Assembly (NCBI GenBank): GCA_905373185.1
Contig: CAJPSE010000023.1
Location: 1-13,233, forward strand
Source of the DNA: an uncultured Fretibacterium sp.
Lineage (GTDB): Bacteria > Synergistota > Synergistia > Synergistales > Aminobacteriaceae
Direction of reading: 5' to 3'
DNA length: 13,233 nucleotides
In this document: positions 6,184 to 13,112 of the stretch, piece by piece
How positions within the stretch are numbered: position 1 is the stretch's first letter
Layout: each line of letters begins with the position of its first letter
Notes under the pieces: model-generated
Seen by the model: the letters and a program-made list of their open reading frames with translations, nothing else
The model's database searches: none
Told to the model about the DNA's origin: nothing
Translations under genes and position numbers: made by a program

Positions 6184-8700
6184 CTAAAGCGTGGTGGTAA
6201 AGACCTCCTCCAACGAGGTGTGTCCCGCCAGGGCATTGTTGATCCCAGACTGGCGCAGGGTCTTCATCCCCCGCTTGATGGCCTCGGCTCGGAGTTGGAT
6301 GTTGCTGACCCCCTCCAGGATCATGCGCCGCAGATCGTCGTCCACCACCATGATCTCGTAGATGCCGCGGCGCCCCTTGTAGCCGTTGCGGCACTCGTTA
6401 CAGCCACGGGGCCGGAACGCGTGGGTCCCCACCGGGACGTTCAGCGTCTCACACATGTTCTCGTTCAGCTCGTACTCCTCCCGGCAGATGGGACACAGGC
6501 GCCGAACCAGGCGCTGGGCAATGACTCCGGACAACGACGCCGAGACCAGGAAGGGCGGAACCCCCATATCGATCATACGGGTTGCGGCGCTCGGCGCGTC
6601 GTTCGTGTGCAGGGTCGAGAGCACGAAGTGGCCGGTGAGGGCCGCACGGATGGCTATCTGTGCCGTCTTCTGGTCCCGGATCTCTCCCACCATGACCTTG
6701 TCCGGGTCCTGCCGCAGGATGGAGCGCAGGGCGGACTCGAACGTAAGGCCCGCCTTCTCGTTGACGTGGACCTGGTTGATCCCCGCGACGGAGAACTCCA
6801 CGGGGTCCTCGACCGTGATGATGTTGACGTCCGGCTGGTTGATCTTCTGGAGCATCGAGTAGAGCGTCGTCGATTTACCGCTGCCCGTCGGGCCCGTCAC
6901 CAGCATGATGCCCCACGGCATGTTGCAGAACAGGTCTATCTTCTCCATGTCGTCCGCCTCGAGCCCCAGCCGATCCAGCCCCACGGAGGAGCTCTCCTGG
7001 TCCAGGATACGAAGGACGACCTTCTCTCCGTTCATGGTGGGCAGCACACTGACGCGGAGGTCAATGCGCCGGCCGTCCACGCGAATCAGGATGCGGCCGT
7101 CCTGGGGCTTGCGCTTCTCCGCGATGTCCATGCCGCTCATGATCTTGAGGCGGGCGGATACGGAGGGGTGCAGGGCCACGGGGTAGTCGAACGCGCTGTA
7201 GAGCTGGCCGTCCACACGGAAGCGCACGCGTGCCATCTTCTCGTAGACCTCGACGTGGATGTCCGACGCCCCCTCGCGCACAGCCTGCTGCAGGAGGTTG
7301 CTGACCAGCTGAATGACCGGTGCCTCATCCGAAGAGGCATCGAAGTCGAGCTCGAGGTTCTGCCCCAGGTCCGTATCCACCTCCTCGATGGCCTCCTCGA
7401 GGTTGTTCTGGAGGTTGTAGAGACGGTCCAGGTTCTGATTGATGTCGGACGCGGTTGCGATCCCCACCTTCAGGTTTCGGCCCGTGAGCATTCGCACCTC
7501 GTCCTGGCCAAGAAGATCCAGGGGATTGGACATCGCCACGAGCAACAGGTCATCCTCCATGATGGAGAGCGGTATCAGGCTGAGGCGCTCCGCCACCGCA
7601 CGGGGTACCAGCCGAATGGCCTCGGGCATGGGACGGTAACGTGTCAGGGTGAACAGGGGCAGCTTCAGCTGGGTGGACAGGGCCTCGGCCAGGCGAGTCT
7701 CCGAGATGAAGTTCTCGGAGACGAGGACCTCTCCAAGTCTTTTTTCGCTTCCACGCTGTATCTGCAACGCCCGGACCAGCTGAGACTCATCGATGACCCC
7801 CGCCTGGACCAGGATATCGCCCAGCTTGGGCTGATGGGCATGCAGTGAGGCAAAACTGGGCATTATAGCATGCTCGGCCTTCTCGGGTGCGGGCTCAGGC
7901 GCGGCAGTGGGAGCCTGCACGTTCGCAACCGGCGGCTGCACGGCCGCGACGGGAGCCTGCACGTTCGCAACCGGTGGCTGCACGGCCGCAGCGGGAGCCT
8001 GCACGTTCGCAACCGGTGGCTGCACAACCGCAGCGGGAGCCTGCACGTTCGCAACCGGCGGCTGCACGGCCGCGACGGGAACCTGCACGTTCACAACCGG
8101 TGGCTGCACAACCTCGACGGGAGCCTGCACGTTCGCAACCGGCGGCTGCGCGGCCGCGACGGGAGCCTGCACGTTCGCAACCGGCGGCTGCACAGCCGCG
8201 ACGGGAGCCTGCACGTTCGCAACCGGTGGCTGCACAGCCGCAGCAGGAGCCGGCACGGGGGCCAACAAGCTTCGAAGGGTCAGATTCGCCCCACGGATCT
8301 CCTCGGCTGGAGCCAAGGCAAACCGAAGGTCCAGCGAGGCCGCCTTGCGCAATTCCTCCTGAGTTCCGGCGTCCAGGGGGTCCGAGATCGCCACGAGCAA
8401 CACCGACCCGCGATCCTGAAACTCCAGGGGAAAGGCGTTCAGGCGTTCCATGAGGTCCAGCGGCAGGATATTTTGGGTCGACACGTTGGTCACATAATCC
8501 TGCACATCGACCACGGGCAACATGAACTGGAGCCCCAAGGCCTCCGTGACCTGGCGCTCCGTCAGGATCCCCAGGCCCACCAGGATAGCCCCCAAACGTT
8601 TGTCCGAGTCCACGGCCTTGGCACTCAGCCCCTGCTCCAGCTCCTCGGGCGTGACCATGCGAGCCTCAAGCAAAATGTCTCCAAACCTTTTTTTAGCCAT
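6184..8700 (-). CDS. pilB: PilB extension ATPase with two MshEN modules and repeat linker
   Basis: An 838-residue pilus assembly ATPase, long for PilB (usually ~560-570). The order is: MshEN-type module with two 24-residue RLGxxL...ALxxQ motifs (5-28, 35-58); linker of eight 14-residue Pro/Val/Ala/Gln repeats (153-264); a second MshEN module (motifs 292-315 and 321-344); then the ATPase. The ATPase has Walker A GPTGSGKST (K609), Asp box VEDPVEF, Walker B with GEIRD (E673), and a zinc-type tetracysteine C736/C739/C767/C770. MshEN domains are a known cyclic-di-GMP-binding family, so this motor is probably controlled by c-di-GMP; binding here is inference. ATG 8700 is chosen for its GCGGAGG 11 bases upstream; a TTG at 8730 has no ribosome site. 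It follows arcC by ~120 bases on the same strand. Confidence 0.95.
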   Translation of the reverse strand: MAKKRFGDILLEARMVTPEELEQGLSAKAVDSDKRLGAILVGLGILTERQVTEALGLQFMLPVVDVQDYVTNVSTQNILPLDLMERLNAFPLEFQDRGSVLLVAISDPLDAGTQEELRKAASLDLRFALAPAEEIRGANLTLRSLLAPVPAPAAAVQPPVANVQAPVAAVQPPVANVQAPVAAAQPPVANVQAPVEVVQPPVVNVQVPVAAVQPPVANVQAPAAVVQPPVANVQAPAAAVQPPVANVQAPVAAVQPPVANVQAPTAAPEPAPEKAEHAIMPSFASLHAHQPKLGDILVQAGVIDESQLVRALQIQRGSEKRLGEVLVSENFISETRLAEALSTQLKLPLFTLTRYRPMPEAIRLVPRAVAERLSLIPLSIMEDDLLLVAMSNPLDLLGQDEVRMLTGRNLKVGIATASDINQNLDRLYNLQNNLEEAIEEVDTDLGQNLELDFDASSDEAPVIQLVSNLLQQAVREGASDIHVEVYEKMARVRFRVDGQLYSAFDYPVALHPSVSARLKIMSGMDIAEKRKPQDGRILIRVDGRRIDLRVSVLPTMNGEKVVLRILDQESSSVGLDRLGLEADDMEKIDLFCNMPWGIMLVTGPTGSGKSTTLYSMLQKINQPDVNIITVEDPVEFSVAGINQVHVNEKAGLTFESALRSILRQDPDKVMVGEIRDQKTAQIAIRAALTGHFVLSTLHTNDAPSAATRMIDMGVPPFLVSASLSGVIAQRLVRRLCPICREEYELNENMCETLNVPVGTHAFRPRGCNECRNGYKGRRGIYEIMVVDDDLRRMILEGVSNIQLRAEAIKRGMKTLRQSGINNALAGHTSLEEVFTTTL
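7909..8244 (-). repeat. Eight tandem 42-bp repeats inside pilB
   Basis: Eight consecutive units of exactly 42 bases with no spacers encode 14 residues each (consensus VAAVQPPVANVQAP). Units differ by a few substitutions and none by an indel, so the frame is kept. The fifth unit (8077-8118) is the most diverged. Any gain or loss of units would change linker length without a frameshift. Confidence 0.95.
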
Positions 8701-8701
8701 C

Positions 8702-8736
8702 GTATCGAGAACCTCCGCCTCTTGACTCAACGATAC
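8702..8736 (-). promoter_or_regulatory. Inverted repeat flanking the pilB ribosome binding site
   Basis: In the pilB mRNA, GUAUCG (8736-8731) can pair with CGAUAC (8707-8702), placing the Shine-Dalgarno sequence (8718-8712) in the loop and the ATG two bases beyond the stem. It could modulate pilB translation or be a DNA operator; a 6-bp stem with a 23-base loop is weak by itself. Confidence 0.3.
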
Positions 8737-8821
8737 AACAAAAACGCTGCCGGAGCCCTCAGTGGCTTCTTACCGAACATAAGCAACACGAGAAGACAGC
8801 GAAAGAAAAACGGGAGAAGGA

Positions 8822-9781
8822 TCAGGACACTACCTGCGTCCCCGCCCTGTCCGCCACGGCCATGCTCAAGGACTGGGGATCCGTGATGACAGCGCGCCGC
8901 CCCTCCCTGCCGGGGCGTTCCATAAATTGAATCACGGCCTGGATCTTGGGGAGCATGCTGCCCGGCGCAAAATGTCCCTCGTCCGCATAACGCTTCAGAT
9001 CCGCAACAGTCACCCGGCTCAGGGCCCTCTGGTCCGCCCTGCCGAAGTTGACGCAGACCTGGGGGACCCCTGTGGAGATGACCAACAGATCGGCCCCCAG
9101 ACGCGAGGCCAGGAGGCTCGATGCGAAGTCCTTGTCGATGACGGCATCCCGCCCCTCGAGCGTCCCGTCGGGACGCCGAACCACGGGGATGCCGCCGCCG
9201 CCGACGGCGACGAGACAATGCCCTTGGCCCAGCAAGCTCTCGATGACCGTAGCCTCCACAATTTCCTTCGGCCTCGGAGAGGCCACGACCCGACGGTAGC
9301 CGCGGCCGGCATCGCTGACCAGAGCCCAATCGGGATGCTCACGGCGCACCCGCTCCACCTGCTCCTCCCCGAAAAAGGAACCTATCGGTTTCGAGGGGTT
9401 TCCAAACGCCGGGTCGTCCGCATCCACCAGAACCTGGGTCACGACCGTCACGGCGGTCTTTTTCATCCTCCTCCGCCGAAACTCGTTGCCCATGGCCTGC
9501 TGGATCTGATAACCTATGGCCCCCTGCGTGTCCGCGCCGCAATTCACCAACGGGACCGGATGCATCCCCTCCGCCTGCTCGGCTATTTCCGAGCGCCGCA
9601 GGGCAAAACCCACCTGAGGACCGTTTCCGTGAGTTATGACCACATCGCAGCCGCTCTCGATCATATCCGCGATATGGACCGCCGTCTCGCATATGGCCGC
9701 GTACTGATCCGCTACTGTCTTATGATCCTCATCCCTGATCAGCGAGTTTCCTCCGATCGCGACCACCGCCAGCCTGCCCAT
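8822..9781 (-). CDS. arcC: Carbamate kinase
   Basis: A 319-residue carbamate kinase (amino-acid kinase fold), which reversibly makes ATP and carbamate from ADP and carbamoyl phosphate; a cytoplasmic enzyme. Family signatures: VVAIGGNSL (7-14 region), THGNGPQVG (50-58), DAGRGYRRVVASPRPKEIVE, VAVGGGGIPV (191-200), VIDKDFASSLLASRLGADLL and STGVPQV. Length is normal (~310-315). The ATG at 9781 begins the conserved strand and has only a weak GCGGGAA upstream; the frame extends to 9850 without added homology. No arginine deiminase or ornithine carbamoyltransferase gene is in the window, so the carbamoyl phosphate source is not shown. It is divergent from manC and is followed by pilB on the same strand. 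Confidence 0.95.
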   Translation of the reverse strand: MGRLAVVAIGGNSLIRDEDHKTVADQYAAICETAVHIADMIESGCDVVITHGNGPQVGFALRRSEIAEQAEGMHPVPLVNCGADTQGAIGYQIQQAMGNEFRRRRMKKTAVTVVTQVLVDADDPAFGNPSKPIGSFFGEEQVERVRREHPDWALVSDAGRGYRRVVASPRPKEIVEATVIESLLGQGHCLVAVGGGGIPVVRRPDGTLEGRDAVIDKDFASSLLASRLGADLLVISTGVPQVCVNFGRADQRALSRVTVADLKRYADEGHFAPGSMLPKIQAVIQFMERPGREGRRAVITDPQSLSMAVADRAGTQVVS

Positions 9782-10091
9782 AAAAAATTCCCGCCCCTTC
9801 CGTCGTCCCGTCTCATAAGGCTCAGGCACTGCACAGGACGCCAACATCAAGTTCCAACGCTCCCGTCTCGGTGGGACATCATGCAGTCTTCGCCATATCG
9901 CCCACCGGCGGGCTCCATCGTTATTATCGGTATCGGCCCAAATAGACTTTTATTGATTGTACCATTTCTAAGAGATACAATCCACAGGATACGGCCGTTC
10001 CCCACACGGCCAACGGCACCGGATTTCAAGGAGCGGAACGGCGCAGGTGCTTTTCTTCTACATATAATTTTATCTGCAAGGAGCGATGGAG
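9782..10091. other. Divergent intergenic region between arcC and manC
   Basis: About 310 bases hold the manC promoter (9953-9981) and its ~105-base leader. The leader has two mutually exclusive stems: GGCCGT/ACGGCC (9993-9998 with 10006-10011) and GCCGTT/AACGGC (9994-9999 with 10012-10017). A TATAAT at 10063-10068 has no -35 partner and would start transcription at the ribosome site, so I doubt it. I find no clear promoter for arcC on the minus strand. Confidence 0.5.
9953..9981 (+). promoter_or_regulatory. manC promoter with overlapping inverted repeat
   Basis: TTGATT (9953-9958) and TACAAT (9976-9981) are 17 bases apart, a good sigma-70 type promoter. GATTGTA (9955-9961) and TACAATC (9976-9982) form a 7-bp inverted repeat with centres 21 bases, two helical turns, apart. 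That is the geometry of an operator for a dimeric repressor. Confidence 0.65.
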
Positions 10092-11528
10092 ATGTCCGAA
10101 CTTTATGGTCTGATCCTTACGGGAGGGAGCGGGACGCGGCTATGGCCGAGGTCCCGGGAGGACCTGCCAAAACAGTTTCTGGCCCTGTCCGGCACGCGGA
10201 CGCTGTTTCAGGAGACGATCGTGCGGATGCTGCGCATCCTGCCCGTGGAACGCCTTCGGGCGGTGACCGGAGCCCCGTGGAGTTCCCTGGTGGCCCATCA
10301 GGCCCGGGAGATCACGGGGCCGTTCGAGGATTTCATCGTGACGGAGCCGACGATGCGCAGCACGGCGCCGGCCATCCTGCTGGGCTGCGAGTCGCTCCGG
10401 GATTCGGGCGCGCGGGACGAGGACATCGTGATCGTCACCCCCAGCGACCACATCGTCCGGGACTCGGACGCCTTCGCCTCGGCACTGGAGCGCGCGGCGG
10501 AGGCCGCGGAGGCGGGATACCTGGCGACATTGGGCATCGTCCCCGATCGGCCCGACACCGGTTTCGGCTACATCCGCACGGGAGCGGAGCGGGAGGCCTG
10601 GTTCGAGGCCGAGGCGTTCGTGGAAAAGCCCGACCTGGAGACCGCTCGGGAGTACCTGCAAAGCGGCAAGTATCTCTGGAACGGCGGCGTGTTCGTCTTC
10701 AGCCTCGGCTGTCTCCATCGGGAGCTCGAGCGGACGGCCCCGGACCTGGCCGCCCTCGCGGGGCGGGGAGCGGAGGCGCTGGCCGGGGACTTCGAGGACA
10801 TCGAGCCCGTCTCCTTCGACCGCGCCGTCATGGAGCGGGCGCGGAGGGTGGCGGTGGTTCCGCTGGACGCGGGCTGGTCCGACGTCGGCTCCTGGGACGC
10901 GCTGCACGAGGTGTCCGACCGCGACGACCGGGGCAACGCGACGGTCGGGGACGTGACGCTCCGAAACGCCTCCGACTGCTTCGTGGATTCCCGGAACCGG
11001 CTGGCGGTGCTGAGCGACGTCGAGGGCCTCATCGTCGTCGATTCGCCCGACGCCCTCTTCGTCACGCGGCGCGGGGCCTCCCAGGGCGTGCGCGACGTCG
11101 TCCGGAGGCTGAAGGCCGAGGGGCGGCGGGAGGTCAGCCAGATCTCCGAGTGCACGAGGCCCTGGGGGGCCTACCGGGTCCTCTGCGAGGCGGAGCGCTT
11201 CAAGGTCCGGCACATGGTGATAACGCCGGGCAAGGCGGTATCCTTCCCGCCCCGCTGCCACAGCGTCGAGCACTGGATCGTCGTGAAGGGGGCGGCGCGC
11301 GTGCGCCTTGGGGACGAGGAGCGCTTCGTCCCCGAGGGAGACGGGATCTTCATCCCCAAGGATGTTCCCTGCCGGCTGGAGAACTGCGGACGGATCGGCC
11401 TCGAGATCGTGTCGGTCCTGGAGGGCGAATACTTGGGCGAGGGCGAGGACGCCGCAGGCACGGACCGGGCCGAAAGCCCCCGACGGTCCTCCACCGAAAA
11501 AATGAAAATAGGAGAGGCAGGAATATGA
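10092..11528 (+). CDS. manC: Mannose-1-phosphate guanylyltransferase with degenerate isomerase domain
   Basis: A 478-residue bifunctional-type ManC/AlgA protein. The N-terminal nucleotidyltransferase makes GDP-mannose from GTP and mannose-1-phosphate for surface polysaccharide. It is intact: LTGGSGTRLWPRSR...PKQF (9-29), TPSDHIV (116-122), FVEKP (176-180), WNGGVFVF (196-203), GWSDVGSWDAL (261-271). The C-terminal type II phosphomannose isomerase cupin (TRPWGAY 355-361 onward) is recognisable but altered. Where the family has QxHHHRxEHW this protein has PPRCHSVEHW (386-395), and the late His of the HRLEN motif is Cys (C427), so two of the four expected metal ligands are gone. The start is ATG 10092, eight bases after AAGGAG (10078-10083); ATG 10086 is only two bases away from it. 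A charged ~30-residue tail follows the cupin. No other sugar-nucleotide gene is in the window. Confidence 0.93.
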   Translation: MSELYGLILTGGSGTRLWPRSREDLPKQFLALSGTRTLFQETIVRMLRILPVERLRAVTGAPWSSLVAHQAREITGPFEDFIVTEPTMRSTAPAILLGCESLRDSGARDEDIVIVTPSDHIVRDSDAFASALERAAEAAEAGYLATLGIVPDRPDTGFGYIRTGAEREAWFEAEAFVEKPDLETAREYLQSGKYLWNGGVFVFSLGCLHRELERTAPDLAALAGRGAEALAGDFEDIEPVSFDRAVMERARRVAVVPLDAGWSDVGSWDALHEVSDRDDRGNATVGDVTLRNASDCFVDSRNRLAVLSDVEGLIVVDSPDALFVTRRGASQGVRDVVRRLKAEGRREVSQISECTRPWGAYRVLCEAERFKVRHMVITPGKAVSFPPRCHSVEHWIVVKGAARVRLGDEERFVPEGDGIFIPKDVPCRLENCGRIGLEIVSVLEGEYLGEGEDAAGTDRAESPRRSSTEKMKIGEAGI

Positions 11529-11541
11529 GTAATCCTGACGT

Positions 11542-11569
11542 TTGTACCGCCCCTTATCGATGCTAGAAT
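11542..11569 (+). promoter_or_regulatory. Promoter of the OmpH/Skp gene
   Basis: TTGTAC (11542-11547), 16 bases, then TGC-TAGAAT (hexamer 11564-11569, extended -10). Start near 11576, inside a perfect 12-bp palindrome AAGCGATCGCTT (11573-11584). The leader to ATG 11648 is ~70 bases. Confidence 0.65.
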
Positions 11570-11647
11570 GCCAAGCGATCGCTTCAGATGGGAAAAAGGA
11601 GCAAAAAAGGCAAAAGTGTGGGGTTCAAGCCTATTTAGGAGGGATTC

Positions 11648-12088
11648 ATGTTGTTTTTGAGAAACTTTCTGGTTTTGAGCGTAACGGCGTTTCTGTTCGT
11701 CCTCGCCGCGGGGGGGGCCGCGAATGCGGCGGTCGATTCCGTCGGCGTCATCGATATGTACGAGGTCACCAACAACCATCCGAAGATGAACGACGCCAAG
11801 GCTCAGCTGGCGACGATATCCCGCCAGAAGGAGACCGAGGCGAAGGCCGCCGCCGACAAGGAGTCTGACCCCGCCAAGAAGGCCCAGATCGTCCAGGCAA
11901 AGCGGATGGAGCTGGCCAGGGAGGAGCAAAAGATCATGGACCCCATCTTCAGGGACTGCCAGCGGGCCGTCCGTGAGGTGGCCGTGAACAAGAAGCTGAC
12001 CCTCGTCCTCAACAAGTCCGTCGTCCTGATCGGCGGTTCGGACATCACGCAGGACGTCATTCAGCAGCTGGCCAAGACCAAGAAGTAG
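11648..12088 (+). CDS. OmpH/Skp-family exported protein
   Basis: A 146-residue small secreted protein. A signal peptide covers residues ~1-27 (hydrophobic core LVLSVTAFLFVLAA, cleavage ANA-A). The mature part begins with VGVIDMYEVTNNHPKMNDAK, the strand-plus-helix opening of the OmpH/Skp family. A Lys/Glu/Ala-rich coiled-coil stretch (~50-95) follows, then a short C-terminal strand region (LTLVLNKSVVLIGG), which in this family forms the trimer body, and finally DITQDVIQQL. Skp is a periplasmic chaperone for outer-membrane proteins; here the role is inferred from the fold only, and the helical arms are short. AGGAGGG (11637-11643) sets the start. It is a single-gene unit with its own promoter and terminator, without the bamA or lpxD neighbours often seen for skp. 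Confidence 0.85.
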   Translation: MLFLRNFLVLSVTAFLFVLAAGGAANAAVDSVGVIDMYEVTNNHPKMNDAKAQLATISRQKETEAKAAADKESDPAKKAQIVQAKRMELAREEQKIMDPIFRDCQRAVREVAVNKKLTLVLNKSVVLIGGSDITQDVIQQLAKTKK

Positions 12089-12111
12089 CGGCCCGAGAGC
12101 GTTCCCCGATG

Positions 12112-12142
12112 GAAAGGCTGCGCCCTGCGCGCAGCCTTTCTT
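12112..12142 (+). terminator. Terminator after the OmpH/Skp gene
   Basis: Perfect 11-bp stem GAAAGGCTGCG (12112-12122) with CGCAGCCTTTC (12130-12140), a 7-base loop, then TT. The T-run is short, but the stem lies 23 bases after the stop codon and fits a rho-independent terminator. Confidence 0.75.
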
Positions 12143-12219
12143 CATGTTCCCGGGTTCTCCAAATCTCCAAATCCAAGGGCCCGGGGTTTCCCGATCCTGA
12201 AGGGAGCCCGAAGTTCGAC

Positions 12220-13050
12220 ATGAAATTGTTCATCACGGATATAGACGACACGCTGTCGGTCGGGGAGACCGTCGCGGACGAGGTCCAGGGGGCTTGTTCC
12301 CACCTCCGCGACGCGGGGTGGGAGATCATGGTCGCCACGGGGCGAACCTACAGCACGGCCCGTGGGCACATGGAGGCGATCGGGGTGACCCGTCCCTCGA
12401 TCCTCTACAACGGAGGCCGCATCGTGGACCCCGGCGGGCGCCCCCTCTACAGCCGCCTAATGGAGGAGAACCTGGCCAACCGCATCCTGGAGTACGTTTG
12501 GACTTTGCCCCTCGAGCTCCAGGTGTCCGGTGACGAGCGCATTTCCTGCCGGGAGACGGACGCGCAGACCCGAAGTTTTTTCGCAGACGTCGGCCCTATC
12601 CGCCTCCTGACGGAGCCCGTGGTGACGGAGCCCGTCTTCCGCGTCTGCCTGTGGATGGATTCTCGGCTCATGCCCAAGGTGGAGGAGGACCTTCGGGGGC
12701 GCTTCGGGTGCGAGGCCGAGATCTGCCCCGGAGGGCCTCAGTTCATGGACATCCAGCCTTTGGGCGTCTCCAAGGGAAGTGCGCTGGACCGCCTCCTCGC
12801 GGAGCTGCCCGCCCGTCCCGAGGTGATCGTCGCGGCAGGAGACCACTGCAACGACAGGGAGCTTCTGCGCCGCGCGGACATCGCGGCCTCGCCCTCCAAC
12901 GCACACGAGGCGCTGCTTCGGGAGGCCGACCTCATCATCCCCCCCGTCTCGGAGCACGGCATCCGCACCCTGATAGACCACATTCTCTCTCCCGCCTTCT
13001 CCGCAGCCCCTTTTCCTCATGCAACCACGAGGCCGGGCCATCGCCTGTAG
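12220..13050 (+). CDS. Cof-type HAD-IIB phosphatase
   Basis: A 276-residue haloacid-dehalogenase-type hydrolase of the Cof/sugar-phosphatase group. The four motifs are complete: I DIDDTL (nucleophile D7, acid D9), II VATGRT (T40), III K185 in GVSKGSALD, IV GDHCND (D208, D212). The long insert between motifs II and III is the C2 cap that defines HAD-IIB. The substrate is unknown; candidates are sugar phosphates or other small phosphorylated metabolites. The ATG puts the catalytic motif at the very N-terminus as usual; its ribosome site is weak (AAGGGAG 13 bases upstream), and a longer frame upstream only reads through the terminator. A Pro/His-rich tail (262-276) is not part of the fold. Part of this gene reappears inverted at the window end. 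Confidence 0.92.
   Translation: MKLFITDIDDTLSVGETVADEVQGACSHLRDAGWEIMVATGRTYSTARGHMEAIGVTRPSILYNGGRIVDPGGRPLYSRLMEENLANRILEYVWTLPLELQVSGDERISCRETDAQTRSFFADVGPIRLLTEPVVTEPVFRVCLWMDSRLMPKVEEDLRGRFGCEAEICPGGPQFMDIQPLGVSKGSALDRLLAELPARPEVIVAAGDHCNDRELLRRADIAASPSNAHEALLREADLIIPPVSEHGIRTLIDHILSPAFSAAPFPHATTRPGHRL
12896..12945 (+). repeat. Inverted repeat, left arm (inside HAD gene)
   Basis: These 50 bases of the HAD gene are the exact reverse complement of 13184-13233. The arms are separated by 238 bases. The match stops at the run of seven C/G (12939-12945, equal to 13184-13190): beyond it the two flanks differ. Confidence 0.95.
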
Positions 13051-13073
13051 CCGTATAGCCTGTAGTCGTATAA
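13044..13073 (+). repeat. Tandem 15-bp duplication over the HAD stop codon
   Basis: CCTGTAGCCGTATAG is followed directly by CCTGTAGTCGTATAA, two mismatches in 15. The first copy contains the HAD stop codon TAG (13048-13050); the second contributes the -10 hexamer of the next gene. Confidence 0.7.
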
Positions 13074-13074
13074 T
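13069..13074 (+). promoter_or_regulatory. Candidate -10 hexamer for the right-edge gene
   Basis: A perfect TATAAT lies 38 bases before the ATG at 13113. No convincing -35 is present 16-18 bases upstream (TGTAGC at best). Confidence 0.4.
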
Positions 13075-13112
13075 AGAACACAGAATTACGGTTGCAGGGA
13101 GGCGGCATTCCG

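Noticed and set aside
6061..7848. 595-codon open frame antisense to pilB
   Set aside because: It lies wholly opposite the conserved PilB ATPase; the translation shows no domain and low-complexity His/Val/Gln content typical of shadow frames.
7909..8244. Repeat array considered as a CRISPR
   Set aside because: Units are contiguous 42-mers with no unique spacers and lie in frame inside pilB.
8731..8790. Possible weak terminator between arcC and pilB (short stem before five T)
   Set aside because: The stem is only 3-4 bp with mismatches, too weak to call.
7870..8886. Plus-strand open frames across the pilB repeats (Arg/His- and Cys/Thr-rich)
   Set aside because: They are the repeat read on the wrong strand; all six frames are open there because the unit length is a multiple of three.
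10063..10068. Perfect TATAAT near the manC start
   Set aside because: There is no -35 hexamer at usable spacing and the start point would fall on the ribosome site; the TTGATT/TACAAT pair upstream is better.
8927..11566. 879-codon plus-strand frame covering arcC antisense and manC out of frame
   Set aside because: It spans a promoter and two recognisable genes in other frames; product is Arg/Gly-rich without domains.
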